A stretch of 40,036 nt of DNA, from assembly GCA_018823705.1 (NCBI GenBank), contig JAHJHP010000071.1:1-40036 (forward strand), written 5' to 3'. Within the stretch, counting starts at the first letter, position 1. Every line of letters begins with the position of its first letter. Under the pieces are notes generated by a model. It had not been told where the DNA came from. It searched no databases and saw nothing but the letters and a program-made list of their open reading frames with translations. The position numbers and the translations under genes are program-made. The DNA comes from Candidatus Omnitrophota bacterium (GTDB lineage: Bacteria; Omnitrophota; Gorgyraeia; 2-01-FULL-45-10). This document shows positions 1 to 8,888 of this stretch, one piece after another.

Positions 1-88
1 AGGGAAGGTTCCAAGGAGGGAAATAGAATTAGCTGTTAAAAGGAGAGAGGATGTTTTAAATAGTCAAATAGGAGATGATATTACATGA
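1..88 (+). CDS. C-terminal fragment of a HigB/RelE-like (Gp49 family) toxin, truncated by window edge
   Basis: Open frame from base 2 reads ...KVPRREIELAVKRREDVLNSQIGDDIT*, resembling HigB/Gp49 C-termini; its stop overlaps the start of the HTH gene at 85 (ATGA). Confidence 0.6.
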   Translation, partial: GKVPRREIELAVKRREDVLNSQIGDDIT

Positions 89-429
89 AACTTAAAAGAG
101 TAGATGAACATTTGAAGGAAAAGCTCAAAAATCCGTATTTTAAAGAACTTTATGAACTTGAAGAGCAGAAGCTCAAGATCGTTAAACACATTATTACCTA
201 TCGCATAAAGAACGAATTAAACCAAAAGGAACTTGCTGGTAAAGTGGGTGTTACCCAGCAGCACATCTCAAAGATCGAGAATGGCGAATTCAGTAGCATC
301 GCAACGCTTGAAAAAGTACTTCTTTTCATCGGCCTGACAGTCAGGATGAAAGTTGTGCCCTTACGACAAAATATCAAGGATCGGATCGACCGAATGCTCC
401 ATTCAAGAAAAACACAATTTGCGCTATAG
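85..429 (+). CDS. XRE-family HTH antitoxin (HigA-like)
   Basis: HTH core NELNQKELAGKVGVTQQHISKIENGEFSSIATLEKVL; coupled to the upstream toxin-like frame. Confidence 0.75.
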   Translation: MKLKRVDEHLKEKLKNPYFKELYELEEQKLKIVKHIITYRIKNELNQKELAGKVGVTQQHISKIENGEFSSIATLEKVLLFIGLTVRMKVVPLRQNIKDRIDRMLHSRKTQFAL

Positions 430-550
430 CGGCGATATTGTTTATATTGTCGTTCCTAATAAGCCTCATTTCTCTTGCCTAAACCGGACATATCCTATAA
501 AATAAGCGGCGTTGAGGCCCATGTAGCTTCCCGCCAGGAGTAGAACAGGG

Positions 551-590
551 GGCGGGACCCCGCCCTGAGTAAGACAGATGGCGGGGCAGT
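551..590. repeat. 40-bp G/C-rich dispersed repeat, left-flank copy
   Basis: ggcgggaccccgccctgagtaagacagatggcggggcagt; 35/40 identical by hand to 26738-26777 on the other side of the element. Confidence 0.7.
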
Positions 591-673
591 TGTCCCTCGA
601 CGCGGTCGGAAGTCAAATGGTGGCCTTGCTCGGGACTAACAGAGTTGTTGAGTTATTTGACATAAATACAGTT

Positions 674-711
674 GCCCATGTAGCTCAGTTGGTAGAGCAG
701 CGGTTTCGTAA
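674..711 (+). repeat. attL: 38-bp duplication of the 5' half of tRNA-Thr(CGT)
   Basis: gcccatgtagctcagttggtagagcagcggtttcgtaa identical to 26619-26656; homology stops on both sides. Confidence 0.92.
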
Positions 712-788
712 CAACAAGTAGGCTACTTTCATAACCCCCACAATCACAACCCATTACGTATATTCCCCGACGGTAAAGTAGAATTTCC

Positions 789-807
789 ATCTATCTGTAT
801 CTATCTG
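789..807 (+). repeat. Two 9-bp direct repeats (atctatctg) with 10-bp period, possible integrase arm-type sites
   Basis: atctatctg at 789-797 and 799-807, ~80 bp inside attL. Confidence 0.35.
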
Positions 808-862
808 ACTATCAGTGCAATTTAGCTGTCTTATCAGCACAATTCTCGCACAGAAGTGACAA

Positions 863-887
863 GGTTCGAATCCCTATCTCTCCGCCA
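863..887 (+). other. tRNA-Ser-like 3' end fragment (T-loop to CCA)
   Basis: ggttcgaatccctatctctccgcca: GGTTCGAATCC T-arm plus acceptor 3' strand and CCA typical of tRNA-Ser; no 5' half nearby. Confidence 0.65.
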
Positions 888-897
888 TTGTTTTAGT

Positions 898-934
898 GGG
901 TGTTTCCATTTCCCATCGGAGACACCCTATTTTT
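898..934 (+). terminator. Rho-independent terminator downstream of the tRNA-Ser fragment
   Basis: gggtgtttcc-N10-ggagacaccc stem (one G-T pair) followed by tattttt. Confidence 0.7.
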
Positions 935-1166
935 GTTGTAACCCCTATACTTCTCAAAGACATACGAGAGCATATATAACCACATATCGTCACTTGAGGT
1001 CACTCCTGAAAGATGCGATTTTGGGAAAAAACGTGAACAAAACGTGAACTTTATATGGTGCGATTGGCGGCTATCCTTCGTTGACATCCTTACTTGATAG
1101 GCATACAATAAAAACAATAAACCACGTGGCGAAGAATAGGGAGAAATGTCCCTAGTAAAAAGATAG

Positions 1167-2144
1167 GTGCTGCATATGGTAAAGTTAATAATCATCCTGA
1201 TATCGGCGGTATTGTTATCACCCCTGGACGTTAATGCCGATGTTTTAATTCTAAAAAGTGGCAAGGTGTTTGAGGGTGAAGTAGTAGAGGAGAAAAAGAA
1301 CGCTTATGTAATCAAAATCGAAGGTGGAACAGTAACGTTTAACAAGACCCAAGTAGAATCTATTATTTATGACGAGCCTTCAGAAGAGCAAATAAAAAAA
1401 ATTAAGGGAAAAGGTTATGTAAAATATGAAGGTAAATGGATTACGCAGGATGAACATAATAGTTTAGTTATGGTCGAAAATATAAGGCAATCCGAAGAGA
1501 TAAGAAGAAAGAAGAAAGGGCGACAGGAACGCCAAATTATCGAAAGCGTAAAATATAAAAATGCAACGATTAAAGAAAAATCAGAATTTTCCTATCCAGA
1601 ATGCTATAAAAAGGCTTTAGGAAATTATCGCCACTTGAATATGTCGCCTTCGGTTTCATTGTGCCAAGAGACTGAAAGACAAGCTCAATTTGCATTTGAA
1701 TATTCATTGCCTGACAAAGACAAGAAATTAATGGCAGAAATCATTAAAGAATGTAGAAATTTGGAGAAAGGTCTTTGGGAATCGACCATGCTTATTAAAC
1801 AATATTTTAAACATTGGCAGCTCAGAGCTCCAAGCAGTTATAATGAAATGTATAATTTTCTTAGCGATGCTTTAATATTCAGAGAAAGAATAAGCAAAGA
1901 TAATTTTGAGATACTGATTGAGCCTTTACATTTAGAGTCCTTCAAAATATTAAAGGAAGAAATTAAAACAAGAAAAAGTAACGAAATCAAGGTAAGTTAC
2001 ATAGTTGCTGTATATCAAAAATCTTCTAAGTATGGCTTGGAAAAGCTAATACATAATCCGGAGAATTTTACAGAGAATATAGAAGTTATAAATGAAGATG
2101 ACAGGTGGAAAATTAATTCACTACGTATTTTCAGCCACCGATAG
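1167..2144 (+). CDS. Secreted protein of unknown function with N-terminal KSGKxxxGxVxxxxxxxVxI module
   Basis: Signal-peptide-like start; DVLILKSGKVFEGEVVEEKKNAYVIKIEGGTVTF resembles ORFs 2297 and 4335. Confidence 0.7.
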   Translation: MLHMVKLIIILISAVLLSPLDVNADVLILKSGKVFEGEVVEEKKNAYVIKIEGGTVTFNKTQVESIIYDEPSEEQIKKIKGKGYVKYEGKWITQDEHNSLVMVENIRQSEEIRRKKKGRQERQIIESVKYKNATIKEKSEFSYPECYKKALGNYRHLNMSPSVSLCQETERQAQFAFEYSLPDKDKKLMAEIIKECRNLEKGLWESTMLIKQYFKHWQLRAPSSYNEMYNFLSDALIFRERISKDNFEILIEPLHLESFKILKEEIKTRKSNEIKVSYIVAVYQKSSKYGLEKLIHNPENFTENIEVINEDDRWKINSLRIFSHR

Positions 2145-2187
2145 ATGGCGATGGAAATAATGATTCATTAAAAAAGTTGGGAGCGAT

Positions 2188-2256
2188 ATGAAGAAATGCC
2201 CTTATTGTGCAGAAGAAATACAAGAAGATACTATTAAATATAAATGTTTAAAATAA
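2188..2256 (+). pseudogene. Truncated zinc-ribbon remnant (MKKCPYCAEEIQEDTIKYKCLK*)
   Basis: Matches KCPFCAEEIQNEAIKCKHCGE in ORF 3250-3939 but ends before the second CxxC. Confidence 0.55.
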
Positions 2257-2296
2257 TAAAGGGCATAGCCATTTACTATTTTGATTCGTTATCTGG

Positions 2297-3205
2297 GTGA
2301 TGAGGAGCAATGAGATGAATTTGAAAATAATCAGTTGCTTATTACTAATACCCACATTTGTATATGCCGACACAGTCTATTTTAAAAACCGTAATCCAAT
2401 ATCTGGCAAAATAATTAAAGAAACCGAGGAAAACGTTATCATAAAAATGCATGGAGACTCCGTTAATTACGTTTTCCCTACGGCTACGATAAGCAAAATT
2501 GAAAAAGGACAGAAGAACGGGACAAGTAAAAAAACGGTAGAACAAGAGACTGGGGTGGGAGGCATAAATGATAACGCAGCACTTAAGAATCCAGAATATG
2601 AGATTATCGATGAAAAGATAACCGACGAGCCCGTAAAAACGCAAGTACATTTAGCAGTTTTGGTTTCAGGAAAAGTTACAAAAGAATGGGTTACAAAATT
2701 GCTTTATGATTTATACGACTCTGCCATGGAAAGAGCAGACTTTAAATATCATAAGCAGCCGACCAATGTTTACATATATGCGGTAATCTCTAAGGAGCAT
2801 TATGAGGCCGGCATGGGGCAGTGGATAGCCATGCTGGCAAAGAGTTATTCTGATACTAAGCCTAATATTAGTGTTAATGAACTACAGATTGCTAAAATTG
2901 GCGCTCAGCCTATCGAAAAATTTGGATTATCTCAAGCAAAAAGGCAAGAAATATGGACAGAGCTTGTTCGTGCCGAAGACATGGCTTATGCGGAGGCTGA
3001 AAATGCATATCCCGTACCAGAAGCGTGGAAACCAAGCTATTCCCTAGAATTGGCTCGCCAACAAATGGAAAAACAAGCAACATTACAGGAAGAGTTCTAC
3101 GGAAAATACAAGGCCGAGATTATGGCGAAGTACGGGTTAACGCAGGAGCAAGAGGCCGATATAAGCTATGAAGCTTATGAAAAAGATTGGGCTTTCCCAA
3201 AGTAA
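2297..3205 (+). CDS. Secreted protein of unknown function, same N-terminal module as ORF 1167
   Basis: DTVYFKNRNPISGKIIKETEENVIIKMHGDSVNYVFPTATISKI after a signal-peptide-like start. Confidence 0.7.
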   Translation: MMRSNEMNLKIISCLLLIPTFVYADTVYFKNRNPISGKIIKETEENVIIKMHGDSVNYVFPTATISKIEKGQKNGTSKKTVEQETGVGGINDNAALKNPEYEIIDEKITDEPVKTQVHLAVLVSGKVTKEWVTKLLYDLYDSAMERADFKYHKQPTNVYIYAVISKEHYEAGMGQWIAMLAKSYSDTKPNISVNELQIAKIGAQPIEKFGLSQAKRQEIWTELVRAEDMAYAEAENAYPVPEAWKPSYSLELARQQMEKQATLQEEFYGKYKAEIMAKYGLTQEQEADISYEAYEKDWAFPK

Positions 3206-3249
3206 AGCGATAGAATAATTGAAGAAAGAATACGAATCCTAAGGAGCGA

Positions 3250-3939
3250 ATGATGAGTCAATTGTTCAGGTATAAGGCAAAGGATGCTGGTGGGCAGGCG
3301 AAAAACGGCGAGATTCAGGCGTTAGATGAAAAAGATGCCGTAAAGAAATTGCAGGAGCAAGGGCTGTTCGTTATTTCTATTGATGCCTGGGTGTCGGCGG
3401 CCAGCGGTAAACCAGTCGACATTCTAACCGCAAAGGAGATAGATAGGGATAAGGAGAAAGGCGTGTTTCAATCGCAAAGTGGGGAGGAAAATAGTAAAAG
3501 AAAATGTCCGTTTTGTGCTGAAGAAATACAAAACGAAGCGATTAAATGTAAGCATTGCGGGGAGATGTTCAAAACGAATAAGGTCGCACCTAAGAGAATA
3601 GCCATTACTTGTCCTAAATGTTTAAAGGAACACGATAGCTCGTGGAAGGTGTGTTTTGATTGCGCCGTCCCTTTAATTCTAAGAGAAGTGGAAATTGATA
3701 CGAAAGAAGGCATTGCAGTTATAGGAGACGTGAGCCAAGTAAACCCCCCGAGTACGTGTCCAATTACGTGTCCGAGATGTGGTTCGAAACAAATCATGAC
3801 AGTTAAAAAGGGTTATAATGCTGAAAGTGGCTGTTGTGGGGCTATCCTCTTGGGACCGCTCGGACTTTTATGCGGAGCTTCTGATGCAAATAAGTTATCA
3901 AATGTTTGTCAGAAATGCGGCCATAGGTGGGAATTGTGA
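3250..3939 (+). CDS. GspF-N-like domain fused to zinc ribbons
   Basis: LFRYKAKDAGGQAKNGEIQALDEKDAVKKLQEQGLFVISID resembles type II secretion GspF N-termini; followed by CPFCAEEI...CKHCGE and further CxxC pairs. Confidence 0.65.
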   Translation: MMSQLFRYKAKDAGGQAKNGEIQALDEKDAVKKLQEQGLFVISIDAWVSAASGKPVDILTAKEIDRDKEKGVFQSQSGEENSKRKCPFCAEEIQNEAIKCKHCGEMFKTNKVAPKRIAITCPKCLKEHDSSWKVCFDCAVPLILREVEIDTKEGIAVIGDVSQVNPPSTCPITCPRCGSKQIMTVKKGYNAESGCCGAILLGPLGLLCGASDANKLSNVCQKCGHRWEL

Positions 3940-3941
3940 CC

Positions 3942-4289
3942 ATGAGCTTAAATACCGTGATATCGAGAGTTGGCTGTCATCGATTGCCTGACCGATGTTT
4001 TAAGATTCGAGGTAAGCCTATGCCGGTTTGTGCTCGGTGCTTTGGGGCAAGCATTGGACATGTATTTTCATTTGTATTGTTTTGTATAGGGGCACTTCCT
4101 CCATTTAGCCTATGTTTATTATTTATGCTTTTAATCTTTACCGATTGGTTTCTTCAAGAACAATTTGGCATTATGTCAACAAACTCCCGAAGATTTGTGA
4201 CTGGTGTTATTGGCGGTATTGGCGTTGGTGCGATATGGTGGACGGGTTTTAATTACTTGATTAGGGTGTTTGTTTTAGCGAAAATTTGA
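3942..4289 (+). CDS. DUF2085-like small membrane protein
   Basis: GCHRLPDRCFKIRGKPMPVCARCFGASIG motif plus TM segments; start chosen at MSLN. Confidence 0.6.
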   Translation: MSLNTVISRVGCHRLPDRCFKIRGKPMPVCARCFGASIGHVFSFVLFCIGALPPFSLCLLFMLLIFTDWFLQEQFGIMSTNSRRFVTGVIGGIGVGAIWWTGFNYLIRVFVLAKI

Positions 4290-4334
4290 CATAGTCTAAA
4301 AGGCTCAAAAATTTATAGAGAATATCTTTTTACA

Positions 4335-5642
4335 ATGAACTTTAAAACAATACTTGTTGCACTAACAATTTTTACGCTATATATAAATTGCTATGGAGAA
4401 GACTTTCTTGATGAGCACTATCGCAAAGGTATCGACTATGCGACACAGGGGCAATTCAAAGATGCAAAAAAAGAATTTGAAAATAGTTTAAAAATAAATG
4501 CGACTTCACCTTATCCAACGATAGCTATTCAAATAATTAAAGATATATCTGATAAAAAGATTACAAAAGACATAGCCATGCATATGTTTAACGGGATTAG
4601 GTCTTGTAACGATGAAATGTATGAAAACGCAGTAGCCGAATTTAGCTATATAATTTCAAACAAACCCGACTATATGCATGCGTATCGTTTTCGAGGAAAC
4701 GCCTATAGAGACAAAGGAAATTATGAAAAGGCAATCTCTGATTATAATCAAGCGATTAAAATAAATCCCTCTGATTCTGCAATCTATTCTAATCGTGCAC
4801 TTACGTATTTTATAAAAGGAGATTATGAAAATGCAATTTCTGATTGTAGTAAATCAATAGAAATTAAACCTGATAACTCTGCCGTATATTGTATTAAGGG
4901 AGCTGCATATTGTTTTAATGGCGATTATAGCAAAGCAATTATGAATTGTAGTCAAGCTTTAAAAATGAATCCGAATTTAATACCGGCATATAGAGGAAGG
5001 GGGCTTGCTCATCAATTTAGCGGTAATTATAAAGAGGCTATTGCGGATTTTAGCAAGGAGATGGAGTTAAATCCTAAAGATGCCGATGTATATAATAGGC
5101 GTGCTTTATCGTATTTAGCTAATCACGAATATGAAAAAGCATGGGACGATATAAGAATGGTAGGGAAATTAGGAGGAGAGGTATATCCCGAACTGCTATT
5201 AGGTCTGATTAAGATATCCGATGTTCAAAATGGAACCAATGTTGAAGACGATAGAATGGGTACCATCGAGTTAAAAAATGGGCGGCGCATTACAGCAAAG
5301 ATAATTGAAAAAACCGACACCTCTGTCAGGATGAGTAGCTATAACGGTAGTATTGAAATGACCATCTCTTTAAAAGATATCAAAACTATCAGAAACTCAA
5401 CTCTTTTTGAATTCGACATCCAGAAAAGCACGGAAGAATATTATACAAGAATGAAAGATGTGAAAAAGCAAAGTAATGCGCATAAAGAACTAATGAGTAA
5501 AATAAATAAATTAAGAAAGCAGTATGGGTTACGTCCCGACCAATCATTGTTAGATGGCCCAGCAAGAGAAAAATATGGAGTCGGGGTTGATGAATTAAGT
5601 GACGAACAATTTAGAGAATTATTGCATGTTTTAATGAAATAA
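4335..5642 (+). CDS. Secreted TPR-repeat protein with a C-terminal copy of the ORF 1167/2297 module
   Basis: Multiple TPRs (YRGRGLAHQFSGNYKEAIADFSKEMELNPKD etc.); C-terminal GTIELKNGRRITAKIIEKTDTSVRMSSYNGSIEM. Confidence 0.8.
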   Translation: MNFKTILVALTIFTLYINCYGEDFLDEHYRKGIDYATQGQFKDAKKEFENSLKINATSPYPTIAIQIIKDISDKKITKDIAMHMFNGIRSCNDEMYENAVAEFSYIISNKPDYMHAYRFRGNAYRDKGNYEKAISDYNQAIKINPSDSAIYSNRALTYFIKGDYENAISDCSKSIEIKPDNSAVYCIKGAAYCFNGDYSKAIMNCSQALKMNPNLIPAYRGRGLAHQFSGNYKEAIADFSKEMELNPKDADVYNRRALSYLANHEYEKAWDDIRMVGKLGGEVYPELLLGLIKISDVQNGTNVEDDRMGTIELKNGRRITAKIIEKTDTSVRMSSYNGSIEMTISLKDIKTIRNSTLFEFDIQKSTEEYYTRMKDVKKQSNAHKELMSKINKLRKQYGLRPDQSLLDGPAREKYGVGVDELSDEQFRELLHVLMK

Positions 5643-5689
5643 ATATAAAATGCACTCAGTGAGATTAAGTTATATGATTGGAAATTAAA

Positions 5690-6157
5690 ATGAGCAAAGT
5701 ATTATTAATTTGTGTGTTAATTTTATGTTGCTCCCTCTCTTTAGCAGATGACTACTATTGTGTGAAGCGGGTAGTAGATGGAGATACCATTGTTTTAAAC
5801 AATGGAGAGAAAATACGACTAATCGGCGTAGATACGCCCGAAACCGTGCATCCAAAAAAGCTCGTAGAATTTTTTGGTAAAGAGGCCTCCGCTTTCACAA
5901 AAAGAATGTGCGAAGGGAAGAGGGTTCGCCTAGAATATGATTGGCAGAAGACTGATAAATACGGAAGAACCTTAGCGTATGTTTACCTAGAAGACGGAAC
6001 ATTTGTAAACGCTGAGATAGTAAAGCAGGGCTATGGTTATGCATATGCTAGATTTCCTTTTAAGCATTTAGAGAAGTTTAGGCAATATGAAAAAGTTGCA
6101 AGAGAAAAAGAGGTTGGTCTTTGGGCAAAAGATAGTCTTCCAGAAGAATTAAGATAG
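5690..6157 (+). CDS. Secreted staphylococcal-nuclease-like thermonuclease
   Basis: VVDGDTIVLNNGEKIRLIGVDTPE and YGRTLAYVYLEDGTFVNAEIVKQGYGYAY are SNase motifs; signal peptide. Confidence 0.9.
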   Translation: MSKVLLICVLILCCSLSLADDYYCVKRVVDGDTIVLNNGEKIRLIGVDTPETVHPKKLVEFFGKEASAFTKRMCEGKRVRLEYDWQKTDKYGRTLAYVYLEDGTFVNAEIVKQGYGYAYARFPFKHLEKFRQYEKVAREKEVGLWAKDSLPEELR

Positions 6158-6165
6158 GAGGACAA

Positions 6166-6210
6166 TGTGAAAAATGTCCTTATTGTACTGAGGAAATTCA
6201 AGCAACATAG
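6166..6210 (+). pseudogene. Truncated zinc-ribbon remnant (CEKCPYCTEEIQAT*)
   Basis: In-frame match to the KCPYCAEEIQ motif, no start, early stop. Confidence 0.45.
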
Positions 6211-6261
6211 CAAAGAGTATATTTGCAGCTATAAAACAATAGATTCAAAAGAAGGAATAAT

Positions 6262-6483
6262 ATGACTACATTAACCAATATGTGTCCGAATTGCAAGGGT
6301 ATGAGTATCTCGAAAAAAAGATATGGTAAACATACTGGAGCCGGCTGTCTCCTGCTGATAATAGGAATTGCAACCCTTCCATTCTATTGGCTTGGCTTAA
6401 TATTCATAATTCCCGCTGTTATTATGGGAGCTATCGCTGGCACTAAATATCAGTGTCAGTCTTGCAATGCCGAATGGGAATGA
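6262..6483 (+). CDS. Small membrane protein with flanking CxxC zinc-ribbon halves
   Basis: CPNCKG...TM...CQSCNAEWE. Confidence 0.6.
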   Translation: MTTLTNMCPNCKGMSISKKRYGKHTGAGCLLLIIGIATLPFYWLGLIFIIPAVIMGAIAGTKYQCQSCNAEWE

Positions 6484-6618
6484 GATAAAGACTGTATATT
6501 TTCAGACCTTTTCGGACAAATATCTGAGGCTTGATGAAGTTTGTTTTTTAACAGTGTATAGTGTAAACTTATAGCAGTTAGATTTATTTCGGCAGGCTAA
6601 TTTCTGTCGAACGAATGT

Positions 6619-6703
6619 ACCCAAAGAAATAACTCCGTATATTAAAAGCGGAGGAAGATGTCAGTAAGATGCTGATATCATATTCTTTGGGTCTTTTTAT
6701 TTT
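6619..6703 (+). ncRNA. Candidate compact three-way-junction RNA with intrinsic terminator
   Basis: P1 acccaaagaa/ttctttgggt (10 bp), P2 ctccg/cggag, P3 gatgtcag/ctgatatc (8 bp with one G-T), then ctttttatttt. Confidence 0.55.
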
Positions 6704-6717
6704 ATAGGGGACTATCG

Positions 6718-7150
6718 ATGAAGCTGAAGATGTTCGATGCGTTATTACCGTATTTCGGCGGCAAAAGAAAACTCTGTCCGGTAATATTCAGCGAGATTCA
6801 TAGCTACTTTCCAAATCTAAACCACCAGAAAAACAGGATTACCCCGAATGACTATAACCAGAACGTCATAGAGGCCGAGATACTGGCCAAATTTAGGGCA
6901 GAAATCGCCGACAAAGGCCTATGTGAGCCGGTAATCGTGCGAAGTAGGGGCGATGGCCTATGAAATCGTCGATAGCTATTACTGATGGCAAATCTGCCGA
7001 GATTTAGGCTTTGAGAAAATGCCCTGCAACGTGTGCTTTCTTCTGGCCATTGGCAGGCATCGTATTCATCCTGACCGGAGGAAGTTCAATGAGGCAGGTC
7101 GTCTATATACTCATCCTGATAGCCGTGAGCGTAACTTTAGGGCTCCATAA
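6718..7150 (+). pseudogene. Degraded gene: Dam-like N-terminal fragment followed by frameshifted ParB-like domain
   Basis: LLPYFGGKRKLCPVIFSEI then AEILAKFRAEIADKGLCEPVIVRSRGDG; continues in another frame as YEIVDSYY*WQICRDLGFEKMPCNV (internal stop). Confidence 0.6.
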
Positions 7151-7302
7151 AGATGTGAAAATAGCGGAGCACTCGGTGGGAGTGGCGGTCTCGGGAGCCA
7201 TTCTCGCTTAAAGTTATCTCGTTGATTATCAATGACTTAAGTGGTTAAAGTGGTTAACGGGGCAATTTATGGGGATGAATCAGCCAAAGGAAGAGGCCAA
7301 AA

Positions 7303-8142
7303 ATGCCGGACTGTAATGTAGCATTCACACCTATTGAAGTTGATATCAATATGGCTATCGTGGTCGAGGTGGAGTTCGCCCACGAAATCACTCTTGATAT
7401 GGACTTCCCTCTTACGCAGGCTGAAATGAATTTTATGGAGTCGCTCACGGGCTCGAAGAAGGAGCAGAGGCGGGAGAAGATAATGCGACTTCACTTCGGG
7501 ATGAAATATACTCTCGAGCAGGTGGGGCAGGTGCTCGGAGGCATCTCAGCGGCGGCAGTATCATACGAGATATCCGCTATGAAAGAGGACGTCATTAAAT
7601 TTGTAAGGAAGGATATCCGAGCCCATAAGAAACTCCTCCGGCATATGGTAGACCAGATGCTTAAGAGCGAGGCTCGGGATAAGGAAATCTGGCAGCAGTA
7701 TGTTAAGCTTGAGAACGAAAGCTCTGGGCTTCGGGAAGCCCTAAAGCGGATGCAGGATGAGAAGAAGGCACATCCCGAGCTATTTAAGAGACGGGAGATA
7801 GGCGAACTCGCCGCAGGGGCACAGGCTATCGTGATTATAATCAACACGCAGGCAGGGCTACTGGCACAGGCTCGCCATGAATCAGAGCATATGCTTCAGA
7901 TTTGGAATACGTTCGGATTATGCGGTGAGGAAGCCCTGAAGCTAATTGTGTCTGGCGGTATCGATATCGAGATGAAGATAAAAGAAGTGCGGGCGATGAT
8001 AGTTAACGTAACGGATATAGTCAGCGAGGAAGTGACGGATATGAACCAGAGAAAGAGGATATTTACACGCCTCGCAAGGCAGGTAAAAATAACGGGATAT
8101 GTTGGGACTGAAACCAAGAGCAACGACGATGAAGATTATTAG
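7303..8142 (+). CDS. HTH-containing protein, possibly phage small-terminase-like
   Basis: LHFGMKYTLEQVGQVLGGISAAAVSYEISAMKEDV HTH-like segment followed by coiled-coil/helical region; function uncertain. Confidence 0.5.
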   Translation: MPDCNVAFTPIEVDINMAIVVEVEFAHEITLDMDFPLTQAEMNFMESLTGSKKEQRREKIMRLHFGMKYTLEQVGQVLGGISAAAVSYEISAMKEDVIKFVRKDIRAHKKLLRHMVDQMLKSEARDKEIWQQYVKLENESSGLREALKRMQDEKKAHPELFKRREIGELAAGAQAIVIIINTQAGLLAQARHESEHMLQIWNTFGLCGEEALKLIVSGGIDIEMKIKEVRAMIVNVTDIVSEEVTDMNQRKRIFTRLARQVKITGYVGTETKSNDDEDY

Positions 8143-8390
8143 GGGAAGATATTTTATATGACGCATATCGATTTATTTGCAGTTCTCTTAAGCGATTCCC
8201 AAATACGATATTGATATTTTCCACGCTACAATTTTCTTATAAGGACATATAATGACTCGCATATTGACAGCCACAATAGTGGATGTTAGAATTAGGTCTT
8301 ATACTTGCTTTTCAGGCAATTAAATGGCAATGATTGTGTAGGAGCCCCTCGCTGATAAGCTTTTAAGGGCTACGAAGGGAGGCGGTTAAG

Positions 8391-8885
8391 ATGACGAAAT
8401 TAACAAATATTCTGATAGTGATAAGAGCGATAATAGGCCTGATATTCGGGATTGTAATACTTGCCGTAATAGTCTTCATATTCGGAAAGTTCTACGCAGG
8501 CTTATTTACCCCGAGCGAACGATTCGGGATTGAGGCAACGGTAAGCGTTCTACTCGTGGCTCTTCTGATATGGCTATACAGGTCAAGGGGAAAAAGAAAA
8601 CCAAGAATAATAAAGGTTAGCGGTAAGGTCTTAAATGGCGAATATCTAATGGCTCAGGATGTGGATGTTCTGATACAGGCGAAGAATATGGATAAAGGCG
8701 CTTTATTAGATATGATAGCTGACAAGCGGCTATCATATTCGCACGAAGGTCAAGAGGTTGAGATACTCGGAGAAAGCCCTCATATGGATTATGTAAGAGT
8801 TGCCATAAAAGATACGGGCAAGAGGGTATGGGTTGAATCCGATGCGGTGAGGGTAGAAAAGGCGTGTGCGAAAGGTGATGTGTAA
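8391..8885 (+). CDS. Membrane-anchored protein of unknown function
   Basis: Two N-terminal TM segments plus soluble domain; 3-nt gap to the next gene. Confidence 0.6.
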   Translation: MTKLTNILIVIRAIIGLIFGIVILAVIVFIFGKFYAGLFTPSERFGIEATVSVLLVALLIWLYRSRGKRKPRIIKVSGKVLNGEYLMAQDVDVLIQAKNMDKGALLDMIADKRLSYSHEGQEVEILGESPHMDYVRVAIKDTGKRVWVESDAVRVEKACAKGDV

Positions 8886-8888
8886 ATT

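Noticed and set aside
674-887. Possible intron-containing or split tRNA (tRNA-Thr 5' half plus downstream 3' half)
   Set aside because: The downstream 3' acceptor strand (tctctcc) cannot pair with gcccatg; the two halves come from different tRNAs.
856-1264. Overlapping ORFs 856-1047 (+) and 893-1264 (-)
   Set aside because: They overlap a tRNA fragment and terminator, have no domain or good start context, and contradict each other.
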